From contig CABRXX010000008.1 in the NCBI GenBank assembly GCA_902475025.1, positions 1 to 64,000 of the forward strand: a stretch of 64,000 bases of DNA, in the 5' to 3' direction. The notes beneath the pieces were generated by a model that saw nothing but the letters and a program-made list of their open reading frames with translations, searched no databases and had not been told where the DNA came from. Source of the DNA: Merdiplasma sp905207905. Its GTDB lineage: Bacteria; Bacillota; Clostridia; Lachnospirales; Lachnospiraceae. The translations under genes and the position numbers were made by a program. Positions 52,874 to 61,561 of the stretch are shown piece after piece (within the stretch, counting starts at the first letter, position 1; every line of letters begins with the position of its first letter).

Positions 52874-54010
52874 ATGTACAAAAAAAACATAGTTTCAACC
52901 TCCACCAAAAACCAAAATCGACAATCCATTTATCAGTACATCAAAAATAATGGGCCTGTATCTCGCCAGGATATTGTTGTCAATGTACGACTCAGTATTC
53001 CTACTGTAACGCAACATCTCCAATATCTGGAAGAAAAGCACTATATTGCCATTTCTGATTTTAAAAAAAATACCGGCGGCAGAAATGCCTCCACCTATAT
53101 TGCAGTCAATGACTGTCGAATGGCTATTGGTATTTTTATTTCTGCCAATCATATTACCATAGTAAGCGTTGACTTTTTCGGTTCGGTAACCCATTCGCAC
53201 CGAGAACATATTAAATTTGATTTGACAGATGATGGTTACCTGAAAAAATTGGGAGAATTGGTAGAAATGATCAAAACAGAAGCTCAAATTAGCGACAAGC
53301 AACTGCTTGGTGTTGGTATTTCTGTTCCAAGTTTAATTTCTGAAAATGATCAGAGAATCATCTATGGTCTCACTTTAGATTTTAACAACAAAACAAAAGA
53401 AGATTTCACCAAATATATTCCTTATACAACTAGGCTGTTTCATGATTCTCTTGTTGCCGGTTTTGCTGAAGTCTGGACGCAAAATAATATTGATAATGCT
53501 GTCTATCTCAATTTAAATAACAATATTGGTGGTTGCATTATCTTTAATAAAGAAATTTATTCAGGAAATTCCAACAGAGCTGGTGAAATCGGTCATATAA
53601 AATTAATTACAAACTCACAGAAAAAATGTTACTGTGGAAAATATGGTTGTTTTGACACCTTATGCAATGCTACAGTCTTGGATTCCTATACAAATGGGAA
53701 CTTAGAAGAATTTTTTGCACTACTCAGCCAGCATGATTCAGGAGCCGAAAGCATTTGGAATGACTATCTGAACCATCTTGCCTTAGCTATTCATAATCTT
53801 CATATGATATTTGATTGCAACATCATAATCGGCGGCTATGTCGGTTCATTTATCAATCCCTACATGGAAGACTTATGCTCCAGAATCGATCAAAAAAGCT
53901 TTTTTGACGAAAAAGCCCTCGATTATGCCTTGCCATGTAAATACAAAATCGAAGCAACCGCTGCAGGTGCTGCCATACAATTCATAAGTGAATTTATAGA
54001 AAACATTTAA
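52874..54010 (+). CDS. ROK-family transcriptional repressor (XylR/NagC type)
   Basis: A 378-residue regulator. The N-terminal winged helix-turn-helix (about 14-75; NNGPVSRQDIVVNVRLSIPTVTQHL) precedes a ROK kinase-fold sensor. The ROK motif around EIGHIKLITN and the zinc site CYCGKYGCFDTLC are intact. The sugar-kinase ATP-loop motif is degenerate, as expected for a regulator. The ATG at 52874 has AAGGA upstream. It is divergent from operon 2 and probably represses it until the imported sugar or a derivative binds. Confidence 0.9.
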   Translation: MYKKNIVSTSTKNQNRQSIYQYIKNNGPVSRQDIVVNVRLSIPTVTQHLQYLEEKHYIAISDFKKNTGGRNASTYIAVNDCRMAIGIFISANHITIVSVDFFGSVTHSHREHIKFDLTDDGYLKKLGELVEMIKTEAQISDKQLLGVGISVPSLISENDQRIIYGLTLDFNNKTKEDFTKYIPYTTRLFHDSLVAGFAEVWTQNNIDNAVYLNLNNNIGGCIIFNKEIYSGNSNRAGEIGHIKLITNSQKKCYCGKYGCFDTLCNATVLDSYTNGNLEEFFALLSQHDSGAESIWNDYLNHLALAIHNLHMIFDCNIIIGGYVGSFINPYMEDLCSRIDQKSFFDEKALDYALPCKYKIEATAAGAAIQFISEFIENI

Positions 54011-54573
54011 TTTTTTAGAATTTATTATTTTATATCAATAGTCGGAATGGAATTCTAGATAATGAAGATTTTCAAAAACGATAGCTTCATTGATTTTTAC
54101 TTGTATTAATGAATTTTTTTGATTTGGGAAATTAATTTAATAAGATCTTCTCTCTAATGATTAGCATTCATATATAAATAATAAGAGCTTATTTTTTGTG
54201 TGTTTTTATGTTTCTATTTGATGTCATCCTATTTTTCTGCAATATCTAGATATCCCATTCCAAGAATTCCTTCGTGGATTTCTGCCAAACCTTACAAATC
54301 CATTCAGAGATTCAGAAATATTTTTCTGAATTCTTGAAAATCATCCTATTTTCCGCCATTATTACCTCCGTCATGCAGAGTTTTATATTTTTCTCGTCAA
54401 TTAACCGATAGAATAAACCTATATGATTGAAAAAACAAATATGCTTTCGCCCTTTAATTGACTCAGTTAATTTGTTTCCTCAAAATGAAGAAATGCCCGA
54501 GTGCATAATCTTTCAAATCATACCCCCCGACATTTCTTTTAAATAAAAATAACCTTTTATGAAATTCTTCATC
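54011..54573. other. AT-rich intergenic region at the right edge of the island
   Basis: A 563-bp region without an intact recognised gene, between the ROK gene and the convergent thioredoxin gene. It contains one short minus-strand frame with a strong ribosome binding site followed by in-frame stops (54312-54359). No transposon end, tRNA or clear terminator was found. Confidence 0.5.
54312..54359 (-). pseudogene. 15-codon frame with strong ribosome binding site, possible gene remnant
   Basis: GGAGG lies 5-6 nt before an ATG that opens MAENRMIFKNSEKYF and then stops. The same frame continues past the TGA with a further coding-like stretch (ISEWICKVWQKSTKEFLEWDI) to a second stop. Either a leader peptide or a decayed gene is possible. 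No family was recognised. Confidence 0.2.
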
Positions 54574-55356
54574 CTAACCCACGATCAGATCCAATCCTCT
54601 CTGAAGCGTTGCCCCATCAATAGCTCCTTTCGCCTGGGCAATCACGTAACCGTCCCGATCGATAAAATAAGTAGTGGGCAGGGAATAGGCTCCATAGGTG
54701 GCGGCAGCATCCATATCCGTATCATAAAAGACCGGGAATTCATATCCCTTTTCTTCAATAAACCCAGACGCCCCATCCACCGTCTCCCTGGATCCATCTG
54801 TCATATTGATCATCAGAAAATCCACTTCCTCCTTCAGTTCCAGATACTTTTCATTGAAATCCGGCATTTCCATCTGGCAGGGGCCACACCAGCTGGCCCA
54901 GAAGTTTAATACAATGGGTTTTCCAAAATAATCAGACAGCTTTACTTCTTCACCTTCTCTGGTATACACGGTAAAATCCGGTGCTGAAATCCTGTTGTCT
55001 GTCTCCGCTTCTGTCTCACGGGCTTCCGTTTCAGACGCTTCTCCATTGGCCCGCCCTGCCTCTGTATTTTTCTCTTCCGCCTTTTCCGGCTCTGCCGCTT
55101 CTGTCTCCAAGTTCTTTTCTGACTCTGTCTCTCCCGCATTCTCTATCTCAGGCTTTTTCGTTTCTTCCTGCTTCATTTCTCCACTCTCTGCTTGTAATGG
55201 AGAAGTTTCTTTCTGTCCTTCTGTTGTCGGAGCCGACTGCACAGACAGCTGATCCGGAGCCAGTTCCTTTCCCAGCTGATTGTATAGAACCGACGCTCCA
55301 ATCAAAACCAACGCAAATACTAAAATGATGATCATCAATGTTTTCTTATTTTTCAT
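54574..55356 (-). CDS. extracytoplasmic thioredoxin-like protein (TlpA/ResA type)
   Basis: A 260-residue thiol-disulfide protein. Residues 7-25 form a membrane anchor. Residues 30-120 are a low-complexity linker very rich in Glu, Thr and Ala. The thioredoxin domain follows with Cys157 and Cys160 in ASWCGPC and the cis-proline segment YSLPTTYFID. It would reduce disulfides outside the membrane with electrons delivered by the CcdA-type protein encoded just upstream (57 bp gap). The acidic linker of about 90 residues is unusually long and probably spans part of the cell wall. Confidence 0.92.
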   Translation of the reverse strand: MKNKKTLMIIILVFALVLIGASVLYNQLGKELAPDQLSVQSAPTTEGQKETSPLQAESGEMKQEETKKPEIENAGETESEKNLETEAAEPEKAEEKNTEAGRANGEASETEARETEAETDNRISAPDFTVYTREGEEVKLSDYFGKPIVLNFWASWCGPCQMEMPDFNEKYLELKEEVDFLMINMTDGSRETVDGASGFIEEKGYEFPVFYDTDMDAAATYGAYSLPTTYFIDRDGYVIAQAKGAIDGATLQRGLDLIVG

Positions 55357-55412
55357 AACGCCTCCTTAATATAATGTCTCCTTCATGAAACTGATATAAA
55401 ATGAAGCAATTT

Positions 55413-56075
55413 TTAGCTAAACAGACTCAGCAGACGGCCGAGAGTCCCGGTAGCCATCAAAATTCCTATCAGTATCAGCAGGGTTCCGCTGATTCCATTT
55501 ATGATCTTATAATTTTTCTTAATCCAGTTAAACGCAGACTTCAGATAGTCGATCAGCACCGCGCTGAGCAGGAAGGGAATCCCTAAGCCCAGGGAATAAG
55601 CCAGCAGCATCATCATTCCCTCCAGCACATGCCCTTGCTGAGATGCCAGCATCAAAGCAGAACCAAGGAATGCTCCCACGCAGGGCGTCCACCCCAGGGA
55701 AAAAATCACTCCAAAGACCAGTGCCGAAATAAATCCCATATTGCTTGTATCCACAGATTTTTGACTGCCTCGAAACAGGTTCAGTTTCAAAACTCCCAGG
55801 AAATTCAAGCCAAAAAAGATTACCACCAAACCTGAAACAATATTTACTGTGGTCTGATATTCTCTTAAAAAACTGCCCAGGGTACCTGCCAAAGCTCCCA
55901 TGGAAACGAATACAACCGTAAATCCTGTGATAAACCCAAGCGCCCCGCGGACGGTTTTACGAATGCTCCGCTCACCGCCCCCTGCAAAATAAGAAATATA
56001 AATAGGAAGCATGGGTAGCAGGCAAGGGGATATGAAGGTAATAATCCCCTCCAAAAAAGAAATTGCGTACTGCAT
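55413..56075 (-). CDS. ccdA: CcdA/DsbD-type thiol electron transporter
   Basis: A 220-residue protein with six hydrophobic segments. Conserved points are the start ISFLEGIITFISPCLLPMLPIYISYF, with the first redox cysteine in SPCLLP, and FSLGWTPCVGAFLGSAL with the second cysteine in TPC. It passes electrons from cytoplasmic thioredoxin to an outside acceptor, here the adjacent TlpA-like protein. It is the first gene of the two-gene operon. No cytochrome c maturation genes are present, so a role in general disulfide reduction is likely. Confidence 0.92.
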   Translation of the reverse strand: MQYAISFLEGIITFISPCLLPMLPIYISYFAGGGERSIRKTVRGALGFITGFTVVFVSMGALAGTLGSFLREYQTTVNIVSGLVVIFFGLNFLGVLKLNLFRGSQKSVDTSNMGFISALVFGVIFSLGWTPCVGAFLGSALMLASQQGHVLEGMMMLLAYSLGLGIPFLLSAVLIDYLKSAFNWIKKNYKIINGISGTLLILIGILMATGTLGRLLSLFS

Positions 56076-56575
56076 TTGTCTTAGCTCCTCTCCAGATGTT
56101 TTTGAATGTATTTCATCTTAAAATAATCCTTCTTTTTGGACCACTTTTTGTTTTGTACTTACTATATCAAAATTTTGTTTTTATTTCTGTGATAATATCA
56201 CCAAAATACATCTTGTCTCTTCCTCCCTTCAGTCAAAATGGTGTTCCGCTTCCATGGCAATCTTATCTCAAACGCAGATTACTGCCTTTTACCACTCCGA
56301 TATTACCAGACAACTTCTTCTGCGTAAAGTTCTAAATACGGTTATAATGCACCTCCGTCTGCAGTATAGACAGATCCCGGACCTGTGATACTGCACTGCT
56401 TCCTCCGTCCCTCCCTGAAACTCACTCAGGTTCTGTTCTGCAAATTTCATTTGACGTTCCTGAAACTCAGGATTTATAATATTCTGGTAAAAATTGTTAC
56501 ACCCCTGTTGAAAGCGGAATTTCATTTCCTTACTTTCTCGGAGTATACTCTTTCAAAGGAGGAATATTCAGGATT
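56076..56575. other. divergent intergenic region between ccdA and ftsH
   Basis: A 500-bp region that should contain both promoters. A TATAAT occurs near 56345 on the plus strand without a convincing -35. Frames on the minus strand (about 56289-56525) are not family-like. No structured RNA was recognised. Confidence 0.4.
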
Positions 56576-58402
56576 ATGAAAGAAGTCAAATCACCTAAAA
56601 AACCTTTGATCTATTACTATGGCATCGTCCTTCTGATTCTGTTTCTATTCAATATGATCATAACCCCCATGCTGCTCCAGCGGCAAGTAGTGGAAGTGGA
56701 CTACGGAACATTCATGGACATGATCGAAGAGAAAAATATCGGGCAGGTGGATGTGTCAGATACCCAGATCACCTTCACTGATAAAGAGGATTCCGTCATC
56801 TATAAAACCGGCCTTATGAACGATCCCGGACTCACAGAGCGGCTGCACGATTCCGGCGCAGTTTTTTCCAAGGATATTGTGGAAAAAACCTCTCCCCTTC
56901 TTAGCTTTCTCATCTCCTTCATCCTTCCCATGGCGATCTTCATTGCGTTAGGACAATATATGCGTAAGAAGATGATGCAGCAGATGGGCGGCAAAAATGC
57001 CATGTCTTTTGGCATGGGAAAGAGCAATGCCAAGGTCTATGTCCAATCCACCGATGGAATTCATTTTAAGGATGTGGCCGGAGAAGATGAGGCTAAGGAA
57101 AGCCTGGCAGAAATCGTGGATTACCTTCACAATCCGGAAAAATACACCGCAGTGGGCGCTTCTATGCCAAAGGGACTTCTTCTGGTAGGCCCTCCCGGAA
57201 CCGGTAAAACTATGCTTGCAAAGGCAGTAGCCGGAGAAGCAGGCGTTCCCTTCTTTTCCATCTCCGGCTCAGAATTTGTGGAAATGTTTGTTGGAATGGG
57301 GGCCTCCAAGGTTCGCGACCTGTTCCGGCAGGCAAAAGAAAAAGCGCCCTGCATTGTATTCATTGACGAAATTGACGCCATCGGAAAAAAGAGAGACGGA
57401 CAGATAGGCGGCAATGACGAGCGGGAGCAGACGCTGAACCAACTCCTCACAGAGATGGACGGTTTCGAGGGAAACAATGGCGTCATTATTTTAGCCGCCA
57501 CCAACCGGCCGGAATCTCTGGATGCCGCCCTGACACGTCCCGGCCGTTTTGACAGGCGGGTTCCTGTAGAACTTCCGGATCTGAAGGGCCGGGAAGAAAT
57601 CCTCAAGGTTCATGCAAAGAAAATCAAAGTTTCCTCTGATGTGGATTTCCATACCATTGCCCGAATGGCCTCCGGCACTTCCGGCGCAGAACTGGCAAAC
57701 ATTGTCAATGAAGCGGCCCTGCGGACAGTACGGAACAACCGTACCGTTGTGACCCAGGCAGATTTGGAAGAAAGTATTGAGGTAGTAATCGCAGGATACC
57801 AAAAGAAAAATGCCATTCTCTCCGATGGGGAGAAAAAAGTGGTCGCTTACCACGAAATCGGCCATGCTCTGGTGGCTGCAAAGCAGACGCACTCTGCTCC
57901 AGTGCAAAAGATCACCATCATTCCCAGAACCTCCGGCGCTCTTGGATACACCATGCAGGTAGAACAGCAGGACAAATGCCTTATGACTAAGGAGGAACTG
58001 GAAAATAAGATTGCAACCTTTACCGGAGGTCGGGCTGCAGAGGAGATCGTGTTCGGCAGCATTACCACCGGTGCATCCAATGACATTGAGCAGGCAACGA
58101 AACTGGCCCGGGCCATGATCACCCGCTATGGTATGAATGAAGATTTTGATATGGTTGCTCTGGAGACAGTCACCAACCAATACCTGGGCGGCGATACCTC
58201 TCTGGCCTGCTCCGGGGAAACCCAGAAAGAAATTGATGAAAAGGTGGTTGCTCTGGTAAAAGCGCAGCACGAAAAAGCCAAAAAACTCCTGCTGGAAAAC
58301 CGCGCTGTTCTGGATCAGCTTGCACAGTATCTGTATGAAAAAGAGACCATTACTGGAGATGAATTTATGAGAATTTTAGAGGAAGGGGGCGCTCAGCAAT
58401 GA
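56576..58402 (+). CDS. ftsH: ATP-dependent zinc metalloprotease FtsH
   Basis: A 608-residue membrane AAA protease. Two membrane helices (about 12-34 and 108-127) flank a short extracytoplasmic domain. The AAA domain has Walker A GPPGTGKT (205-212), Walker B IVFIDEIDAIG, and the second region of homology (NRPESLDAALTRPGRFDRR). The zinc site is HEIGH (426-430). It degrades misfolded membrane and short-lived cytosolic proteins. The pore-side sequence GASMPKG differs from the common GARIPKG, suggesting a second, specialised FtsH. AGGAGG lies 13 nt upstream. The stop overlaps the next gene by 4 bp. Confidence 0.95.
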   Translation: MKEVKSPKKPLIYYYGIVLLILFLFNMIITPMLLQRQVVEVDYGTFMDMIEEKNIGQVDVSDTQITFTDKEDSVIYKTGLMNDPGLTERLHDSGAVFSKDIVEKTSPLLSFLISFILPMAIFIALGQYMRKKMMQQMGGKNAMSFGMGKSNAKVYVQSTDGIHFKDVAGEDEAKESLAEIVDYLHNPEKYTAVGASMPKGLLLVGPPGTGKTMLAKAVAGEAGVPFFSISGSEFVEMFVGMGASKVRDLFRQAKEKAPCIVFIDEIDAIGKKRDGQIGGNDEREQTLNQLLTEMDGFEGNNGVIILAATNRPESLDAALTRPGRFDRRVPVELPDLKGREEILKVHAKKIKVSSDVDFHTIARMASGTSGAELANIVNEAALRTVRNNRTVVTQADLEESIEVVIAGYQKKNAILSDGEKKVVAYHEIGHALVAAKQTHSAPVQKITIIPRTSGALGYTMQVEQQDKCLMTKEELENKIATFTGGRAAEEIVFGSITTGASNDIEQATKLARAMITRYGMNEDFDMVALETVTNQYLGGDTSLACSGETQKEIDEKVVALVKAQHEKAKKLLLENRAVLDQLAQYLYEKETITGDEFMRILEEGGAQQ

Positions 58403-58941
58403 GAAAACGCTCTGGTTTTGGATGGATTGAATTTATTTCCGGCATCTGTATGCTTATCCTGGGATTATTTACCCTGTTCAAACCCGGAAGCATGTTCACC
58501 AGCATTGCTGTCATCTACGGCGTAATTGCTGTGATCACCGGAACCTGTGATATTATCTTCTACATTAAAACGGAGCGCTATACGGGTTTTGCCCCTATTG
58601 TTGCCCTGGTTTCCGGTATTTTGAGCGTGATGGCAGGCGTCATTCTCCTGGGGCACCCAGGAATTGGGAAATGGATCGTATCTATCCTGTTTCCCCTCTG
58701 GTTTATCACTCACTGCCTTTCCCGGCTGGCTCATCTGGGGATCATCCGCCTTGCCGCTGGAGACTTTTGCTACTATTTTTCACTGGTTACGAACATTACC
58801 GGACTGATTCTCGGTGTCCTGATGCTGTTTCAGCCCGCCTTTACCCTCTTCACTGTGGGCGCACTCATCGGTATCTATCTGATCGCTGCAGGCATTGAAT
58901 CCATTATCCTTGCCCTCAGCCGCATGGGATCCGGATGGTAA
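58399..58941 (+). CDS. HdeD-like DUF308 membrane protein
   Basis: A 180-residue membrane protein with six short hydrophobic segments arranged as three helical pairs, the DUF308/HdeD layout. Typical pieces are FISGICMLILGLFTLFKPG, VSGILSVMAGVILLGHPG and ITGLILGVLMLFQPAFTL. The ATG lies within the last codons of ftsH (ATGA overlap), so the two are translationally coupled. HdeD proteins are linked to acid and general stress in other bacteria; the exact role here is unknown. Confidence 0.85.
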   Translation: MRKRSGFGWIEFISGICMLILGLFTLFKPGSMFTSIAVIYGVIAVITGTCDIIFYIKTERYTGFAPIVALVSGILSVMAGVILLGHPGIGKWIVSILFPLWFITHCLSRLAHLGIIRLAAGDFCYYFSLVTNITGLILGVLMLFQPAFTLFTVGALIGIYLIAAGIESIILALSRMGSGW

Positions 58942-59028
58942 CTTTTGCTGCTTCTCATTCGCCAAACATTCCCTCCGCCTGAGCCTAGTCGTTTCCGCGG
59001 TATTATTCCCGTCCGCCGCAACGCGAGC

Positions 59029-59054
59029 CTGCGGAACCTTTTTATTTCATAGGA
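59029..59054. repeat. third copy of dispersed palindromic repeat
   Basis: The sequence beginning CTGCGGAACCTTTTTATTTC and continuing ATAGGA matches the unit at 6048 at most positions. It is truncated relative to that copy, losing the AGGAATTTCCT palindrome. Two loci 53 kb apart carry the family within this window. Confidence 0.45.
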
Positions 59055-59193
59055 TTACAGTGTCCCATATGAGCCTAAAAGTGAAGCGTAAGCTTCACAA
59101 TATACAAATATGGGGAAGGATTTTGGGAGTGCCTGCACGAAACAATCCGCGTAATCTCAATTAAGGTGTTTTGACACCCTGCTCCTATGATAC

Positions 59194-59294
59194 AAAGAGG
59201 GCCCCCCTTTGACCCACTCCCTTCTAAACAGCAGATTTTGCTTCTTTCACCTGACTGCCTTGGAAGAGACTGAGCCGTCTGGGGCGCCCTCTTT
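59194..59294 (+). ncRNA. candidate structured RNA or long-stem terminator
   Basis: A near-perfect outer stem pairs AAAGAGGGCCCCCC (59194-59207) with GGGGCGCCCTCTTT (59281-59294), with one bulge, around 73 nt that can form smaller hairpins (AGCA/TGCT, AGAC/GTCT). CATTTTCTTTTA follows on the plus strand. It resembles a compact noncoding RNA ending in its own terminator, but no known RNA family was recognised. It could instead be the ftsH operon terminator. Confidence 0.35.
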
Positions 59295-59406
59295 CATTTT
59301 CTTTTATCGGGTTTTATATCCCTTACTTCTTTTGTATTATTTATTCTCTTGTGGAATTTCTCATTTTCTCTTACTTTTTAGTGCTTTTTTGTTTCTTCCC
59401 ATTTCT

Positions 59407-59769
59407 CTACTGATGCTCTCCGCACTCATGCGCATGCTCATGTTCATGGCAGATGGAGCCTGTAGATTTTAACTCGCCTCTCAGGTAGGTCTCCACTGCG
59501 GTTCTGGCATCTCCCTGAACGCCTACGATCACCTCTACCCCTCTCTCATTGAAAATATCTACAGCGCCTCCGCCCATTCCCCCGGAAATGATCACTTCTG
59601 CGCCGTTATCTGCCAGGAAGTTTGGCAAAAAACCGGGGCGATGCCCAGGATTCGGTACAGAATTTTCACCAGTAATCTTTCCATCTGCTGTGTCAAAAAA
59701 GATAAAGTTCTCACAATGGCCAAAATGACCTGCAACGGTGTTTCCCATAGCTGCTACTGCAATTTTCAT
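59407..59769 (-). CDS. NifX/NifB-type dinitrogenase cofactor-binding-domain protein with His-rich tail
   Basis: A 120-residue single-domain protein (PF02579). The fold is shown by MKIAVAAMGNTVAGHFGHCENFIFFD and VIISGGMGGGAVDIFNERGVEVIVG. The C-terminus (ICHEHEHAHECGEHQ) is rich in His and Cys and should bind metal. Family members include the orange protein of sulfate reducers and FeMo-cofactor carriers. There are no nitrogenase genes nearby, so nitrogen fixation is not implied. The start overlaps the upstream ATPase stop by 4 bp. Confidence 0.9.
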   Translation of the reverse strand: MKIAVAAMGNTVAGHFGHCENFIFFDTADGKITGENSVPNPGHRPGFLPNFLADNGAEVIISGGMGGGAVDIFNERGVEVIVGVQGDARTAVETYLRGELKSTGSICHEHEHAHECGEHQ

Positions 59770-60650
59770 AATAAAATCTCCTTTCCATTCAATCCAAGCA
59801 ATTGGCTTGTCATTTTAAAAATTTTTTTCAGCGCATCTGCGGCAGGACAGTCCATCTCTGCCAGACTGCAGCCCTTATTGATCGCTGCAGATGCACTTTT
59901 ATCATAAGGTATCACTCCCACAAAGGGAATTTCCTCCTCTTTACAAAAGCGTTGGATCTCGTCCGTATTTTCCGGACTCACATCCCATTTATTGACGCAA
60001 ACGGCCAGCTTGGCCCCGAAGGTTCTGGCAGTTTTTACCAATCGTTTTAAATCGCTGATCCCGGAAAGACTGGGTTCTGCTACCACCAGCACCAGATCCA
60101 TGCCGCTGACTGATGCCATCACAGGACAGCCGATTCCTGGAGAGCCATCGATCACCGCAAGCTCGGTATCCGGAGCATTCTTCAGCATTGCCATCTTCAC
60201 ATCAGTTACCAGTTTCCCGGAATTTCCTCTGCCCATCTTCAGCGTAGCTGTGGAAAACACTCCGTCCTCCAGATACAGCTCTTTCTGACCGGCCACGTCT
60301 GTATTCAGCCCAACGGCCTGATTAGGGCAAACATAGGCACAGACGCCGCAGCCCTCGCAGGAATATTCATTTATCTGGTACTTACCCTCCCTGCACTCAA
60401 TAGCATGAAATCGGCAGTGCTCTTTGCAGAGTCCGCAGCCAATGCAAAGCGTATCATCGATCACCGCCTTATCCCCGCCCAGAAATTCTGTGACAACAGG
60501 CTGCCCCTTCTGTTGCGTGACCAGGTGCAGATTGGGCGCATCCACATCGCAGTCCGCCGCAGCTTTCGCCCTTGCAAAGTGCATAAAAGCTGCCGCTGTG
60601 GTGGTTTTTCCGGTTCCTCCCTTTCCGCTGAGGATCAAAAGACGTTTCAT
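59766..60650 (-). CDS. MinD/Mrp-type ATPase with two 4Fe-4S clusters (second copy)
   Basis: A 294-residue deviant-Walker ATPase. The loop is LSGKGGTGKTT at residues 6-16. A ferredoxin insert at about 60-110 carries two CxxCxxCxxxC sets (CIGCGLCKEHC and CEGCGVCAYVC). The switch motif is VIDGSPGIGCPV. In relatives these pair with NifX/ORP proteins and probably load or transfer Fe-S or heterometal clusters. The start is the ATG at 60650 with GGAGG upstream, overlapping the previous stop (ATGA). A further 30 open codons upstream lie inside the other ATPase gene and are not used. Confidence 0.92.
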   Translation of the reverse strand: MKRLLILSGKGGTGKTTTAAAFMHFARAKAAADCDVDAPNLHLVTQQKGQPVVTEFLGGDKAVIDDTLCIGCGLCKEHCRFHAIECREGKYQINEYSCEGCGVCAYVCPNQAVGLNTDVAGQKELYLEDGVFSTATLKMGRGNSGKLVTDVKMAMLKNAPDTELAVIDGSPGIGCPVMASVSGMDLVLVVAEPSLSGISDLKRLVKTARTFGAKLAVCVNKWDVSPENTDEIQRFCKEEEIPFVGVIPYDKSASAAINKGCSLAEMDCPAADALKKIFKMTSQLLGLNGKEILL

Positions 60651-61561
60651 AGGCTGCCTCCAATCTGCTTCAAAATCCCGACAAACAGGGTATGAAACTC
60701 CTGATCCTGCTTGGCAATCAATTCGCCTCTGGCAATCCACGCTCCTATTCTGGAATCATAGGGAATCCTGGCTAGTACAGGCAATCTCTGCTCTTCACAA
60801 AAATTCTCTAACAGCTCATACGGCTCCTCCTGCTTATTGATCACCACACCGCATTTTTTTCCAAGCAAAGTAACCAGCTGATGAACCATCCGGAAATTGT
60901 GAAATCCAAAAGCAGTAGGCTCCGCCACCAGAATACAAAAATCTGCATCCATCACGCTTTCCATTACACTGCAGGCGCTTCCCGGCGGACAGTCAATCAC
61001 CGTCAGGTTCTCTCCATGGTCTAAGCCCGCTTCCGGCTCCATCGTCTCCTCATAAAAAGGCTTCCCTTTGCAGGGTGCCCCCGCTCCCCGGACGATTCTA
61101 TCTCCCTGAGCCAGCGCTTCCCGAATTACTGGAACGCCGGAGGCTTCTCCCGGATTTAAAATCCCGGTTACTATCTGAATATTTCCTCTTGCTCCAATTT
61201 CCAATTTTCCTACAGGCTTCAGTTTCTTGGACACCGCACCTTCCGGGCATACCAGCATGCAGCCGCCGCAGCTGTGGCAGACCTCGGAAAATACTATCGG
61301 TTTCTCTTTTATATACATTAGCGCATGAAATCGGCAAAACTCCACACACTTTTTGCAGCCATTGCATTTTTTGGCATCAAACTCCGGCAGCATGGATGAT
61401 ACAGTGCTTTCTCTCACACCCTCGGGCTTTAAAAACAGCCGGCCATTTGGCTCCTCTACATCACAGTCAATATAAACGCCTCTTCCTGCTGCTGCAGCCA
61501 GATTCACCGCCGCCATTGTTTTGCCTGCACCGCCCTTACCGCTTAGACAGGCGATCTTCAT
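60647..61561 (-). CDS. MinD/Mrp-type ATPase with two 4Fe-4S clusters (first copy)
   Basis: A 304-residue paralogue of the following gene. The loop is LSGKGGAGKTM and the ferredoxin sets are CNGCKKCVEFC and CHSCGGCMLVC. The later motif is VIDCPPGSACSVMES. The two ATPases differ at many positions, as in the pairs of ORP clusters where they probably form a heterodimer. It overlaps both neighbours by 4 bp, so the four genes are translated as one coupled unit. Confidence 0.92.
   Translation of the reverse strand: MKIACLSGKGGAGKTMAAVNLAAAAGRGVYIDCDVEEPNGRLFLKPEGVRESTVSSMLPEFDAKKCNGCKKCVEFCRFHALMYIKEKPIVFSEVCHSCGGCMLVCPEGAVSKKLKPVGKLEIGARGNIQIVTGILNPGEASGVPVIREALAQGDRIVRGAGAPCKGKPFYEETMEPEAGLDHGENLTVIDCPPGSACSVMESVMDADFCILVAEPTAFGFHNFRMVHQLVTLLGKKCGVVINKQEEPYELLENFCEEQRLPVLARIPYDSRIGAWIARGELIAKQDQEFHTLFVGILKQIGGSL

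Larger units (their letters stand above)
58942..59406. other. intergenic region with several hairpins
   Basis: A 465-bp region without a supported gene. It contains a third copy of the palindromic repeat (59029-59054), a perfect 7-bp tetraloop hairpin GTGAAGC-GTAA-GCTTCAC (59081-59098), a small GGTGT/ACACC hairpin (59165-59178) and a long-range stem at 59194-59294. Some of these should terminate the ftsH operon. Confidence 0.55.
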
